Assembly (NCBI RefSeq): GCF_021155775.2
Contig: NC_060232.1
Location: 36,881,089 to 36,945,088 of the forward strand
DNA length: 64,000 nt
Reading direction: 5' to 3'
Source: Neodiprion pinetum
Taxonomy: Eukaryota; Arthropoda; Insecta; Hymenoptera; Diprionidae
Shown here: piece by piece, positions 47,701 through 61,640 of the stretch
How the letters are laid out: the number at the start of each line of letters is the position of its first letter
Numbering within the stretch: the first letter of the stretch is position 1
Notes under the pieces: model-generated
Database searches by the model: none
The model's input: only the letters and a program-made list of their open reading frames with translations
Told to the model about the DNA's origin: nothing
Translations under genes and position numbers: made by a program

Positions 47701-49417
47701 CTTTCGATGCGTTGATCGCAGCGCACTGTGACTGCGCCCAATCGATTTCTCTCGCAAAATTACGTCGGAATAGTGCCTGAAAAAATTGATTCCAGCACTT
47801 TTCAAAATCGCGAAAATTTTCGCCAAAAATACAAAGGGGTTAACCTTCGTTTTTTTTCAACCAACAAATTTATCGTCTCAGAATTGATTCGTATGACTCT
47901 GTACCGACCAATTGGACCCCAAGGAACTCAGAAAACGCAGCGAAAAGAGCGTGGGATCAACAGGAGAGAAATTGAGAAGAAAAAATCCACCTGCTGAAAA
48001 ATGTCGAAAATTCAGGTTTTCGTTTTTTGGCTGTAACTTTCGATGCGTTGATCGCAGCGCATTGTGACTGCGCCCAATCGATTTCTCTCGCAAAATTACG
48101 TCGGAATAGTGCCTGAAAGAATTGATTCCAGCACATTTCAAAATCGCGAAAATTTTCGCCAAAAATACAAAGGGGTTAACCTTCCTTTTTTTTTGTACCA
48201 AAAAATTTTTCGTCTCAGAATTGATTTGTAAGACTCTGTCCCGACCAATTGGACCCCAAGGAACTCAGAAAACGCAGCGAAAAGAGCGTGGGATCAACAG
48301 GAGAGAAATTGAGAAGAAAAATTCACCTGCTGAAAAATGTCGAAAATTCAGGTTTTCGTTTTTTGGCTGTAACTTTCGATGCGTTGATCGCAGCGCATTG
48401 TGACTGCGCCCGATCGATTTCTCTCGCAAAATTACGTCAGAATAGTGTCTGAAAGAATTGATTCCAGCACTTTTCAAAATCGCGAAAATTTTTGCCATAA
48501 ATACAAAGGGATTAACCTTTCTTTTTTTTTACCAAAAAATTTTTCGTCTCAGAATTGATTCGTATGACTCTTTCCCGACCAATTGGACCCCAAGGAACTC
48601 AGAAAACGCAGCGAAACGAGCGTGGGATCAACAGGAGAGAAATTGAGAAGAAAAATCCACCTGCTGAAAAATGTCGGAAATTCAGGTTTTCGTTTTTTGG
48701 CTGTAACTTTCGATGCGTTGATCGCAGCGTATTGTGACTGCGCCCAATCGATTTCTCTCGCATAATTACGTCGGAAAAGTGCCTGAAAAAATTGATTCCA
48801 GCACTTTTTAAAATTGCGAAAATTTTCGCCGAAAATACAAAGGGGTTAACCTTCCTTTTTTTTTACCAAAAAATTTTTCGTCTCAGAATTGATTCGTATG
48901 ACTCTTTCCCGACCAATTGGACCCCAAGGAACTCAGAAAACGCAGCCAAACGAGCGTGGGATCAACAGGAGAGAAATTGAGAAGAAAAATCCACCTGCTG
49001 AAAAATGTCGAAAATTCAGGTTTTCGTTTTTTGGCTGTAACTTTCGATGCGTTGATCGCAGCGTATTGTGACTACGCCCAATCGATTTCTCTCGCATAAT
49101 TACGTCGGAAAAGTGCCTGAAAAAATTGATTCCAGCACTTTTCAAAATTGCGAAAATTTTCGCCAAAAATACAAAGGGGTTAACCTTCCTTTTTTTTTAC
49201 CAAAAAATTTTTCGTCTCAGAATTGATTCGTATGACTCTTTCCCGACCAATTGGACCCCAAGGAACTCAGAAAACGCAGCGAAACGAGCGTGGGATCAAC
49301 AGGAGAGAAATTAAGAAGAAAAATTCACCTGCTGGAAAATGTCGAAAATTCATGTTTTCGTTTTTTGACTGTCACTTTCGATGCGTTGATCGCAGCGTAT
49401 TGGGACTGCGCCCAATC

Positions 49418-52400
49418 GATTTCTCTCGCATAATTACGTCGGAAAAGTGCCTGAAAAAATTGATTCCAGCACTTTTTAAAATTGCGAAAATTCTCGCCAA
49501 AAATACAAAGGGGTTAACCTTCCTTTTTTTTTACCAAAAAATTTTTCGTCTCAGAATTGATTCGTATGACTCTTTCCCGACCAATTGGACCCCAAGGAAC
49601 TCAGAAAACGCAGCGAAACGAGCGTGGGATCAACAGGAGAAAAATTAAGAAGAAAAATTCACCTGCTGAAAAATGTCGAAAATTCAGGTTTTCGTTTTTT
49701 GGCTGTAACTTTCGATGCGTTGATCGCAGCGTATTGTGACTGCGCCCAATCGATTTCTCTCGCATAATTACGTCGGAAAAGTGCCTGAAAAAATTGATTC
49801 CAGCACTTTTTAAAATTGCGAAAATTTTCGCCGAAAATACAAAGGGGTTAACCTTCCTTTTTTTTTACCAAAAAATTTTTCGTCTCAGAATTGATTCGTA
49901 TGACTCTTTCCCGACCAATTGGACCCCAAGGAACTCAGAAAACGCAGCGAAACGAGCGTGGGATCAACAGGAGAGAAATTGAGAAGAAAAATCCACCTGC
50001 TGAAAAATGTCGAAAATTCAGGTTTTCGTTTTTTGGCTGTAACTTTCGATGCGTTGATCGCAGCGTATTGTGACTACGCCCAATCGATTTCTCTCGCATA
50101 ATTACGTCGGAAAAGTGCCTGAAAAAATTGATTCCAGCACTTTTTAAAATTGCGAAAATTTTCGCCAAAAATACAAAGGGGTTAACCTTCCTTTTTTTTT
50201 ACCAAAAAATTTTTCGTCTCAGAATTGATTCGTATGACTCTTTCCCCACCAATTGGACCCCAAGGAACTCAGAAAACGCAGCGAAACGAGCGTGGGATCA
50301 ACAGGAGAGAAATTGAGAAGGAAAATCCACCTGCTGAAAAATGTCGAAAATTCAGGTTTTCGTTTTTTGGCTGTAACTTTCGATGCGTTGATCGCAGCGT
50401 ATTGTGACTGCGCCCAATCGATTTCTCTCGCATAATTACGTCGGAAAAGTGCCTGAAAAAATTGATTCCAGCACTTTTTAAAATTGCGAAAATTTTCGCC
50501 AAAAATACAAAGGGGTTAACCTTCCTTTTTTTTTTACCAAAAAATTTTTCGTCTCAGAATTGATTCGTATGACTCTGTCCCGACTGATTGGACCCCAAGG
50601 AACTCAGAAAACGCAGCGAAAAGAGCGTGGGATCAACAGGAGAGAAATTGAGAAGAAAGAATCCACCTGCTGAAAAATGTCGAAAATTCAGGTTTTCGTT
50701 TTTTGGCTGTAACTTTCGATGCGTTGATCGCAGCGCATTGTGACTGCGCCCAATCGATTTCTCTCGCAAAATTACGTCGGAATAGTGCCTGAAAAAATTG
50801 ATTCCAGCACTTTTCAAAATCGCGAAAATTTTCGCCAAAAATACAAAGGGGTAAACCTTCGTTTTTTTTCAACCAACAAATTTATCGTCTCAGAATTGAT
50901 TTGTAAGACTCTGTCCCGACCAATTGGACCCCAAGGAACTCAGAAAACGCAGCGAAAAGAGCGTGGGATCAACAGGAGAGAAATTGAGAAGAAAAATTCA
51001 CCTGCTGAAAAATGTCGAAAATTCAGGTTTTCGTTTTTTGGCTGTAACTTTCGATGCGTTGATCGCAGCGCATTGTGACTGCGCCCAATCGATTTCTCTC
51101 GCAAAATTACGTCGGAATAGTGCCTGAAAAAATTGATTCCAGCACTTTTCAAAATCGCGAAAATTTTCGCCAAAAATACAAAGGGGTTAACCTTCGTTTT
51201 TTTTCAACCAACAAATTTATCGTCTCAGAATTGATTCGTATGACTCTGTACCGACCAATTGGACCCCAAGGAACTCAGAAAACGCAGCGAAAAGAGCGTG
51301 GGATCAACAGGAGAGAAATTGAGAAGAAAGAATCCACCTGCTGAAAAATGTCGAAAATTCAGGTTTCCGTTTTTTGGCTGTAACTTTCGATGCGTTGATC
51401 GCAGCGCATTGTGACTGCGCCCAATCGATTTCTCTCGCAAAATTACGTCGGAATAGTGCCTGAAAGAATTGATTCCAGCACTTTTCAAAATCGCGAAAAT
51501 TTTCGCCAAAAATACAAAGGGGTTAACCTTCCTTTTTTTTCACCAAAAAATTTTTCGTCTCAGAATTGATTCGTATGACTCTGTCCCGACCAATTGGACC
51601 CCAAGAAACTCAGAAAACGCAGCGAAACGAGCGTGGGATCAACAGGAGAGAAATTTAGAAGAAAAATCCACCTGCTGAAAAATGTCGAAAATTCAGGTTT
51701 TCGTTTTTTGGCTGAAACTTTCGATGCGTTGATCGCAGCGTATTGTGACTGCGCCCAATCGATTTCTCTCGCATAATTACGTCGGAAAAGTGCCTGAAAA
51801 AATTGATTCCAGCACTTTTTAAAATTGCGAAAATTTTCGCCGAAAATACAAAGGGGTTAACCTTCCTTTTTTTTTACCAAAAAATTTTTCGTCTCAGAAT
51901 TGATTCGTATGACTCTTTCCCGACCAATTGGACCCCAAGGAACTCAGAAAACGCAGCGAAACGAGCGTGGGATCGACAGGAGAGAAATTGAGAAGAAAAA
52001 TCCACCTGCTGAAAAATGTCGAAAATTCAGGTTTTCGTTTTTTGGCTGTAACTTTCGATGCGTTGATCGCAGCGTATTGTGACTACGCCCAATCGATTTC
52101 TCTCGCATAATTACGTCGGAAAAGTGCCTGAAAAAATTGATTCCAGCACTTTTTAAAATTGCGAAAATTCTCGCCAAAAATACAAAGGGGTTAACCTTCC
52201 TTTTTTTTTACCAAAAAATTTTTCGTCTCAGAATTGATTCGTATGACTCTTTCCCGACCAATTGGACCCCAAGGAACTCAGAAAACGCAGCGAAACGAGC
52301 GTGGGATCAACAGGAGAAAAATTAAGAAGAAAAATTCACCTGCTGAAAAATGTCGAAAATTCAGGTTTTCGTTTTTTGGCTGTAACTTTCAATGCGTTGA

Positions 52401-54412
52401 TCGCAGCGTATTGTGACTGCGCCCAATCGATTTCTCTCGCATGATTACGTCGGAAAAGTGCCTGAAAAAATTGATTCCAGCACTTTTTAAAATTGCGAAA
52501 ATTTTCGCCGAAAATACAAAGGGGTTAACCTTCCTTTTTTTTTACCAAAAAATTTTTCGTCTCAGAATTGATTCGTATGACTCTTTCCCGACCAATTGGA
52601 CCCCAAGGAACTCAGAAAACGCAGCGAAACGAGCGTGGGATCAACAGGAGAGAAATTGAGAAGAAAAATCCACCTGCTGAAAAATGTCGAAAATTCAGGT
52701 TTTCGTTTTTTGGCTGTAACTTTCGATGCGTTGATCGCAGCGTATTGTGACTACGCCCAATCGATTTCTCTCGCATAATTACGTCGGAAAAGTGCCTGAA
52801 AAAATTGATTCCAGCACTTTTTAAAATTGCGAAAATTTTCGCCAAAAATACAAAGGGGTTAACCTTCCTTTTTTTTTACCAAAAAATTTTTCGTCTCAGA
52901 ATTGATTCGTATGACTCTTTCCCCACCAATTGGACCCCAAGGAACTCAGAAAACGCAGCGAAACGAGCGTGGGATCAACAGGAGAGAAATTGAGAAGAAA
53001 AATCCACCTGCTGAAAAATGTCGAAAATTCAGGTTTTCGTTTTTTGGCTGTAACTTTCGATGCGTTGATCGCAGCGTATTGTGACTGCGCCCAATCGATT
53101 TCTCTCGCATAATTACGTCGGAAAAGTGCCTGAAAAAATTGATTCCAGCACTCTTTAAAATTGCGAAAATTTTCGCCAAAAATACAAAGGGGTTAACCTT
53201 CCTTTTTTTTTTACCAAAAAATTTTTCGTCTCAGAATTGATTCGTATGACTCTGTCCCGACTGATTGGACCCCAAGGAACTCAGAAAACGCAGCGAAACG
53301 AGCGTGGGATCAACAGGAGAGAAATTAAGAAGAAAAATTCACCTGCTGGAAAATGTCGAAAATTCATGTTTTCGTTTTTTGACTGTCACTTTCGATGCGT
53401 TGATCGCAGCGTATTGGGACTGCGCCCAATCGATTTCTCTCGCAAAATTACGTCGGAATAGTGCCTGAAAAAATTGATTCCAGCACTTTTCAAAATCGCG
53501 AAAATTTTCGCCAAAAATACAAAGGGGTAAACCTTCGTTTTTTTTCAACCAACAAATTTATCGTCTCAGAATTGATTTGTAAGACTCTGTCCCGACCAAT
53601 TGGACCCCAAGGAACTCAGAAAACGCAGCGAAAAGAGCGTGGGATCAACAGGAGAGAAATTGAGAAGAAAAATTCACCTGCTGAAAAATGTCGAAAATTC
53701 AGGTTTTCGTTTTTTGGCTGTAACTTTCGATGCGTTGATCGCAGCGCATTGTGACTGCGCCCAATCGATTTCTCTCGCAAAATTACGTCGGAATAGTGCC
53801 TGAAAAAATTGATTCCAGCACTTTTCAAAATCGCGAAAATTTTCGCCAAAAATACAAAGGGGTAAACCTTCGTTTTTTTTCAACCAACAAATTTATCGTC
53901 TCAGAATTGATTTGTAAGACTCTGTCCCGACCAATTGGACCCCAAGGAACTCAGAAAACGCAGCGAAAAGAGCGTGGGATCAACAGGAGAGAAATTGAGA
54001 AGAAAAATTCACCTGCTGAAAAATGTCGAAAATTCAGGTTTCCGTTTTTTGGCTGTAACTTTCGATGCGTTGATCGCAGCGCATTGTGACTGCGCCCAAT
54101 CGATTTCTCTCGCAAAATCACGTCGGAATAGTGCCTGAAAGAATTGATTCCAGCACTTTTCAAAATCGCGAAAATTTTCGCCAAAAAATACAAAGGGGTT
54201 AAACTTCCTTTTTTTTCACCAAAAAATTTTTCGTCTCAGAATTGATTCGTATGACTCCGTCCCGACCAATTGGACCCCAAGAAACTCAGAAAACGCAGCG
54301 AAAAGAGCGTGGGATCAACAGGAGAGAAATTGCGAATAAAAATACACCTGCTGAAAAATGTCGAAAATTCGAGTTTTCGTTTTTTGGCTGTAACTTTCGA
54401 TGCGTTGATCGC
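49418..54412. repeat. Higher-order duplication inside the array, copy 2
   Basis: Second copy of the segment at 39718-44710. It differs by scattered point changes and at least one single-base insertion (an extra A near 54185 against 44485). Confidence 0.85.
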
Positions 54413-55439
54413 AGCGTATTGTGACTGCGCCCAATCGATTTCTCTCGCATAATTACGTCGGAAAAGTGCCTGAAAAAATTGATTCCAGCACTTTTTAAAA
54501 TTGCGAAAATTTTCGCCAAAAATACAAAGGGGTTAACCTTCCTTTTTTTTTACCAAAAAATTTTTCGTCTCAGAATTGATTCGTATGACTCTTTCCCGAC
54601 CAATTGGACCCCAAGGAACTCAGAAAACGCAGCGAAACGAGCGTGGGATCAACAGGAGAAAAATTAAGAAGAAAAATTCACCTGCTGAAAAATGTCGAAA
54701 ATTCAGGTTTTCGTTTTTTGGCTGTAACTTTCGATGCGTTGATCGCAGCGCATTGTGACTGCGCCCAATCGATTTCTCTTGCAAAATTACGTCGGAATAG
54801 TGCCTGAAAGAATCGATTCCAGCACTTTTCAAAATCGCGAAAATTTTCGCCAAAAATACAAAGGGGTTAACCTTCCTTTTTTTTTACCAAAAAATTTTTC
54901 GTCTCAGAATTGATTCGTATGACTCTGTCCCGACCAATTGGACCCCAAGGAACTCAGAAAACGCAGCGAAAAGAGCGTGGGATCAACAGGAGAGAAATTG
55001 AGAAGAAAAATCCACCTGCTGAAAAATGTCGAAAATTCAGGTTTTCGTTTTTTGGCTGTAACTTTCGATGCGTTGATCGCAGCGTATTGTGACTGCGCCC
55101 AATCGATTTCTCTCGCATAATTACGTCGGAAAAGCGCCGGAAAAAATTGATTCCAGCACTCTTCAAAATCGCGAAAATTTTCGCCAAAAATACAAAGGGG
55201 TTAACCTTCCTTTTTTTTTACCAAAAAATTTTTCGTCTCAGAATTGATTCGTATGACTCTGTCCCGACTAATTGGACCCCAAGGAACTCAGAAAACGCAG
55301 CGAAAAGAGCGCGGGATCAACAGGAGAGAAATTGAGAAGAAAAATCCACATGCTGAAAAATGTCGAAAATTCAGGTTTTCGTTTTTTGGCTGTAACTTTC
55401 GATGCGTGTATCGCAGCGTATTGGGACTGCGCCCAATCG

Positions 55440-58400
55440 ATTTCTCTCGCAAAATTACGTCGGAATAGTGCCTGAAAGAATTGATTCCAGCACTTTTCAA
55501 AATCGCTAAAATTTTCGCCAAAAATACAAAGGGGTTAGCCTTACTTTTTTTCCGGTCAAAAAATTTCAGGTCTCAGATTCGATTTGTATGACCCTCTCGT
55601 GACCAATTGGACCATCAGGAACCCAGAAAACGCAACGAAAAAAGCGTGAGATCAACAGGAGAGAAATTACGACCAAAAGAGCACCAGCCGAAAAATGTCA
55701 AGAACACAGGTTTCGTTTTCTTGCCGTAACTTTTGATCCGCTGCTCGCACCGTATTCGGACTGCGCCCAATCGATTCCTCTCGCAAAATTACGTCGGAAT
55801 AGTGCCTGAAAGAATTGATTCCAGCACTTTTCAAAATCGCGAAAATTTTCGCCAAAAATACAAAGGGGTCAACCTTCCTTCTTTTTCAACCAACAAATGT
55901 ATCGTCTCAGAATTGATTCGTATGACTCTGTCCCGACCAATTGGACCCCAAGGAACTCAGAAAACGCAGCGAAAAGAGCGTGGGATCAACAGGAGAGAAA
56001 TTGAGAAGAAAAATCCACCTGCTGAAAAATGTCGAAAATTCAGGTTTTCGTTTTTTGGCTGTAACTTTCGATGCGTTGATCGCAGCGTATTGTGACTGCG
56101 CCCAATCGATTTCTCTTGCATAATTACGTCGGAAAAGTGCCTGAAAAAATTGATTCCAGCACTCTTCAAAATCGCGAAAATTTTCGCCAAAAATACAAAG
56201 GGGTTAACCTTCCTTTTTTTTTACCAAAAAATTTTTCGTCTCAGAATTGATTCGTATGACTCTGTCCCGACTAATTGGACCCCAAGGAACTCAGAAAACG
56301 CAGCGAAACGAGCGTGGGATCAACAGGAGAGAAATTGAGAAGAAAAATTCACCTGCTGGAAAATGTCGAAAATTCATGTTTTCGTTTTTTGACTGTCACT
56401 TTCGATGCGTTGATCGCAGCGTATTGGGACTGCGCCCAATCGATTTCTCTCGCAAAATTACGTCGGAATAGTGCCTGAAAGAATTGATTCCAGCACTACT
56501 CAAAATCGCGAAAATTTTCGCCAAAAATACAAAGGGGTTAACCTTCCTTTTTTTTCACCAAAAAATTTTTCGTCTCAGAATTGATTCGTATGACTCTGTC
56601 CCGACTAATTGGACCCCAAGGAACTCAGAAAACGCAGCGAAACGAGCGTGGGATCAACAGGAGAGAAATTGAGAAGAAAAATTCACCTGCTGGAAAATGT
56701 CGAAAATTCATGTTTTCGTTTTTTGACTGTAACTTTTGATGCGTTGATCGCAGCGTATTGGGACTGCGCCCAATCGATTTCTCTCGCAAAATTACGTCGG
56801 AATAGTGCCTGAAAGAATTGATTCCAGCACTTTTCAAAATCGCTAAAATTTTCGCCAAAAATACAAAGGGGTTAGCCTTACTTTTTTTTCGGTCAAAAAA
56901 TTTCAGGTCTCAGATTCGATTTGTATGACCCTTTCATGACCAATTGGACCATCAGGAACCCAGAAAACGCAACGAAAAACGCGTGAGATCAACAGGAGAG
57001 AAATTACGACGAAAAGAGCACCAGCCGAAAAATGTCAAGAACACAGGTTTCGTTTTCTTGCTGTAACTTTTGATCCGCTGCTCCCACCGTATTCGGACTG
57101 CGCCCAATCGATTCCTCTCGCAAAATTACGTCGGAATAGTGCCTGAAAGAATTGATTCCAGCACTTTTCAAAATCGCGAAAATTTTCGCCAAAAATACAA
57201 AGGGGTCAACCTTCCTTCTTTTTCAACCAACAAATGTATCGTCTCAGAATTGATTCGTATGACTCTGTCCCGACCAATTGGACCCCAAGGAACTCAGAAA
57301 ACGCAGCGAAAAGAGCGTGGGATCAACAGGAGAGAAATTGAGAAGAAAAATCCACCTGCTGAAAAATGTCGAAAATTCAGGTTTTCGTTTTTTGGCTGTA
57401 ACTTTCGATGCGTTGATCGCAGCGTATTGTGACTGCGCCCAATCGATTTCTCTTGCATAATTACGTCGGAAAAGTGCCTGAAAAAATTGATTCCAGCACT
57501 CTTCAAAATCGCGAAAATTTTCGCCAAAAATACAAAGGGGTTAACCTTCCTTTTTTTTCACCAAAAAATTTTTCGTCTCAGAATTGATTCGTATGACTCT
57601 GTCCCGACTAATTGGACCCCAAGGAACTCAGAAAACGCAGCGAAACGAGCGTGGGATCAACAGGAGAGAAATTGAGAAGAAAAATTCACCTGCTGGAAAA
57701 TGTCGAAAATTCATGTTTTCGTTTTTTGACTGTAACTTTTGATGCGTTGATCGCAGCGTATTGGGACTGCGCCCAATCGATTTCACTCGCAAAATTACGT
57801 CGGAATAGTGCCTGAAAGAATTGATTCCAGCACTCTTCAAAATCGCGAAAATTTTCGCCAAAAATACAAAGGGGTTAACCTTCCTTTTTTTTTTACCAAA
57901 AATTTTTTCGTCTCAGAATTGATTCGTATGACTCTGTCCCGACCAATCGGACTACAAGGAACTCAGAAAACGCAGCGAAAAGAGCGTGGGATCAACAGGA
58001 GAGAAATTGAGAAGAAAAATCCACCTGCTGAAAAATGTCGAAAATTCAGGTTTTCGTTTTTTAGCTGTAACTTTCGATGCGTGTATCGCAGCGTATTGGG
58101 ACTGCGCCCAATCGATTTCTCTCGCAAAATTACGTCGGAATAGTGCCTGAAAGAATTGATTCCAGCACTTTTTAAAATCGCGAAAATTTTCGCCAAAAAT
58201 ACAAAGGGGTTAGCCTTACCTTTTTTTCGGTCAAAAAATTTCAGGTCTCAGATTCGATTTGTATGACCCTTTCATGACCAATTGGACCATCAGGAACCCA
58301 GAAAACGCAACGAAAAAAGCGTGAGATCAACAGGAGAGAAATTACGACGAAAAGAGCACCAGCCGAAAAATGTCAAGAACACAGGTTTCGTTTTCTTGCT

Positions 58401-61128
58401 GTAACTTTTGATCCGCTGCTCGCACCGTATTCGGACTGCGCCCAATCGATTCCTCTCGCAAAATTACGTCGGAATAGTGCCTGAAAGAATTGATTCCAGC
58501 ACTTTTCAAAATCGCGAAAATTTTCGCCAAAAATACAAAGGGGTCAACCTTCCTTCTTTTTCAACCAACAAATGTATCGTCTCAGAATTGATTCGTATGA
58601 CTCTGTCCCGACTAATTGGACCCCAAGGAACTCAGAAAACGCAGCGAAACGAGCGTGGGATCAACAGGAGAGAAATTGAGAAGAAAAATTCACCTGCTGG
58701 AAAATGTCGAAAATTCATGTTTTCGTTTTTTGACTGTAACTTTTGATGCGTTGATCGCAGCGTATTGGGACTGCGCCCAATCGATTTCTCTCGCAAAATT
58801 ACGTCGGAATAGTGCCTGAAAGAATTGATTCCAGCACTTTTCAAAATCGCTAAAATTTTCGCCAAAAATACAAAGGGGTTAACCTTCCTTTTTTTTTACC
58901 AAAAAATTTTTCGTCTCAGAATTGATTCGTATGACTCTTTCCCGACCAATTGGACCCCAAGGAACTCAGAAAACGCAGCGAAACGAGCGTGGGATCAACA
59001 GGAGAAAAATTAAGAAGAAAAATTCACCTGCTGAAAAATGTCGAAAGTTCAGGTTTTCGTTTTTTGGCTGTAACTTTCGATGCGTTGATCGCAGCGCATT
59101 GTGACTGCGCCCAATCGATTTCTCTCGCAAAATTACGTCGGAATAGTGCCTGAAAAAATTGATTCCAGCACTTTTCAAAATCGCGAAAATTTTCGCCAAA
59201 AATACAAAGGGGTTAACCTTCGTTTTTTTTCAACCAACAAATTTATCGTCTCAGAATTGATTCGTATGACTCTGTACCGACCAATTGGACCCCAAGGAAC
59301 TCAGAAAACGCAGCGAAAAGAGCGTGGGATCAACAGGAGAGAAATTGAGAAGAAAAAATCCACCTGCTGAAAAATGTCGAAAATTCAGGTTTTCGTTTTT
59401 TGGCTGTAACTTTCGATGCGTTGATCGCAGCGCATTGTGACTGCGCCCAATCGATTTCTCTCGCAAAATTACGTCGGAATAGTGCCTGAAAGAATTGATT
59501 CCAGCACTACTCAAAATCGCGAAAATTTTCGCCAAAAATACAAAGGGGTTAACCTTCCTTTTTTTTTACCAAAAAATTTTTCGTCTCAGAATTGATTCGT
59601 ATGACTCTGTCCCGACCAATTGGACCCCAAGAAACTCAGAAAACGCAGCGAAAAGAGCGTGGGATCAACAGGAGAGAAATTGCGAATAAAAATACACCTG
59701 CTGAAAAATGTCGAAAATTCAAGTTTTCGTTTTTTGGCTGTAACTTTCGATGCGTTGATCGCAGCGTATTGGGACTGCGCCCAATCGATTTCTCTCGCAA
59801 AATTACGTCGGAATAGTGCCTGAAAGAATCGATTCCAGCACTTTTCAAAATCGCGAAAATTTTCGCCAAAAATACAAAGGGGTTAACCTTCCTTTTTTTT
59901 TACCAAAAAATTTTTCGTCTCAGAATTGATTCGTATGACTCTGTCCCGACCAATTGGACCCCAAGGAACTCAGAAAACGCAGCGAAAAGAGCGTGGGATC
60001 AACAGGAGAGAAATTGAGAAGAAAAATCCACCTGCTGAAAAATGTCGAAAATTCAGGTTTTCGTTTTTTGGCTGTAACTTTCGATGCGTTGATCGCAGCG
60101 TATTGTGACTGCGCCCAATCGATTTCTCTCGCATAATTACGTCGGAAAAGTGCCTGAAAAAATTGATTCCAGCACTCTTCAAAATCGCGAAAATTTTCGC
60201 CAAAAATACAAAGGGGTTAACCTTCCTTTTTTTTTACCAAAAAATTTTTCGTCTCAGAATTGATTCGTATGACTCTGTCCCGACTAATTGGACCCCAAGG
60301 AACTCAGAAAACGCAGCGAAACGAGCGTGGGATCAACAGGAGAGAAATTGAGAAGAAAAATTCACCTGCTGGAAAATGTCGAAAATTCATGTTTTCGTTT
60401 TTTGACTGTCACTTTCGATGCGTTGATCGCAGCGTATTGGGACTGCGCCCAATCGATTTCTCTCGCAAAATTACGTCGGAATAGTGCCTGAAAGAATTGA
60501 TTCCAGCACTACTCAAAATCGCGAAAATTTTCGCCAAAAATACAAAGGGGTTAACCTTCCTTTTTTTTCACCAAAAAATTTTTCGTCTCAGAATTGATTC
60601 GTATGACTCTGTCCCGACTAATTGGACCCCAAGGAACTCAGAAAACGCAGCGAAAAGAGCGTGGGATCAACAGGAGAGAAATTGAGAAGAAAAATCCACA
60701 TGCTGAAAAATGTCGAAAATTCAGGTTTTCGTTTTTTGGCTGTAACTTTCGATGCGTGTATCGCAGCGTATTGGGACTGCGCCCAATCGATTTCTCTCGC
60801 AAAATTACGTCGGAATAGTGCCTGAAAGAATTGATTCCAGCACTTTTCAAAATCGCGAAAATTTTCGCCAAAAATACAAAGGGGTTAGCCTTACTTTTTT
60901 TTCGGTCAAAAAATTTCAGGTCTCAGATTCGATTTGTATGACCCTTTCATGACCAATTGGACCATCAGGAACCCAGAAAACGCAACGAAAAAAGCGTGAG
61001 ATCAACAGGAGAGAAATTACGACGAAAAGAGCACCAGCCGAAAAATGTCAAGAACACAGGTTTCGTTTTCTTGCTGTAACTTTTGATCCGCTGCTCGCAC
61101 CGTATTCGGACTGCGCCCAATCGATTTC
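55440..61128. repeat. Four-monomer higher-order repeat, about 1337 bp
   Basis: A diverged monomer subtype (CGGTCAAAAAATTTCAGGTC, GGACCATCAGGAACCCAGAA, AAGAGCACCAGCCG) recurs with its TCGCACCGTATTCGGACTGC-type junction at about 55746, 57083, 58421 and 61096. Spacings are 1337, 1338 and 2675 bp: four, four and eight monomers. This subtype is absent from 38-55 kb. Confidence 0.85.
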
Positions 61129-61640
61129 TCTCGGAATTCTCCGTCCAAATAGTGCCACAAAGAATTCATTTCAGCACACTCCGAAGTCGCGAATTTTGTC
61201 GCTCAAAAAAGAAAGGGGTTAGATTTACTTTTTTTTTGGCAAATAAGCTTCATTCTCAGAACATTTTAATATGACGCTATATAGATTAAATGGATCCCCA
61301 AGAACGCAGAACATGCTCCAAAAAGATCGTAGAAGCAACAGCAGCAAAGATACGAGGAAAACACCAGCAGCACAGAAATGACAAAATGAAGTCTTTCGTT
61401 CTTCGCCTGTAACTCTTGATCCCATTCTTGCAGTGTATTCGGACTGTGCTATTGATTACTTCCGAAATGTGACATCGATATAGTGCAATTGTCAATTCAT
61501 GACAGCATTATTTCAAATCGTCGACATTCTGACGAAAAATCCAAACGGGTCAGGCTTACTCATTTCGCGAGTTCTCCAGCAAAATAGTATTTTAAAAAAG
61601 GCATTTTAAACTTCGTTGGACCAACAGCTGGCAAAATGCG
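61129..61640. repeat. Degenerate right edge of the satellite array
   Basis: About one and a half monomers decay progressively: AAGGGGTTAGATTTAC, GGATCCCCAAGAACGCAGAA and GTATTCGGACTGTGC are still recognisable, after which similarity fades into the tail. Confidence 0.8.

Larger units (their letters stand above)
37655..61128. repeat. Satellite array, 334-bp monomer, about 70 copies
   Basis: Head-to-tail copies with landmarks recurring every 334-335 bp (for example 39092, 39426, 39760, 40094, 40428). Typical elements are GACCAATTGGACCCCAAGG, GAGCGTGGGATCAACAGGAG, TGTCGAAAATTCAGGTTTTC and CTGCGCCCAATCGATTTCTC. Copies differ by small numbers of substitutions and by the T-run length. Three main subtypes differ after the T run: TTACCAAAAAATTTTTCGTC, TCAACCAACAAATTTATCGTC, and the diverged TCGGTCAAAAAATTTCAGGTC. 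Open frames of 60-120 aa occur in several frames on both strands in every monomer, but they break at unit junctions because 334 is not a multiple of 3, so no protein is inferred. The unit is close to two nucleosome repeats. Confidence 0.98.

Noticed and set aside
37655..61128. A CRISPR-like or gene-like tandem array
   Set aside because: The whole 334-bp unit repeats without unique spacers, and the genome is eukaryotic.
37740..61274. Hundreds of 60-140 aa open frames on both strands that look like a repeated protein family
   Set aside because: They are the same satellite monomer read in several frames. They break at unit junctions, have no coding bias or start context, and the unit length is not a multiple of three.
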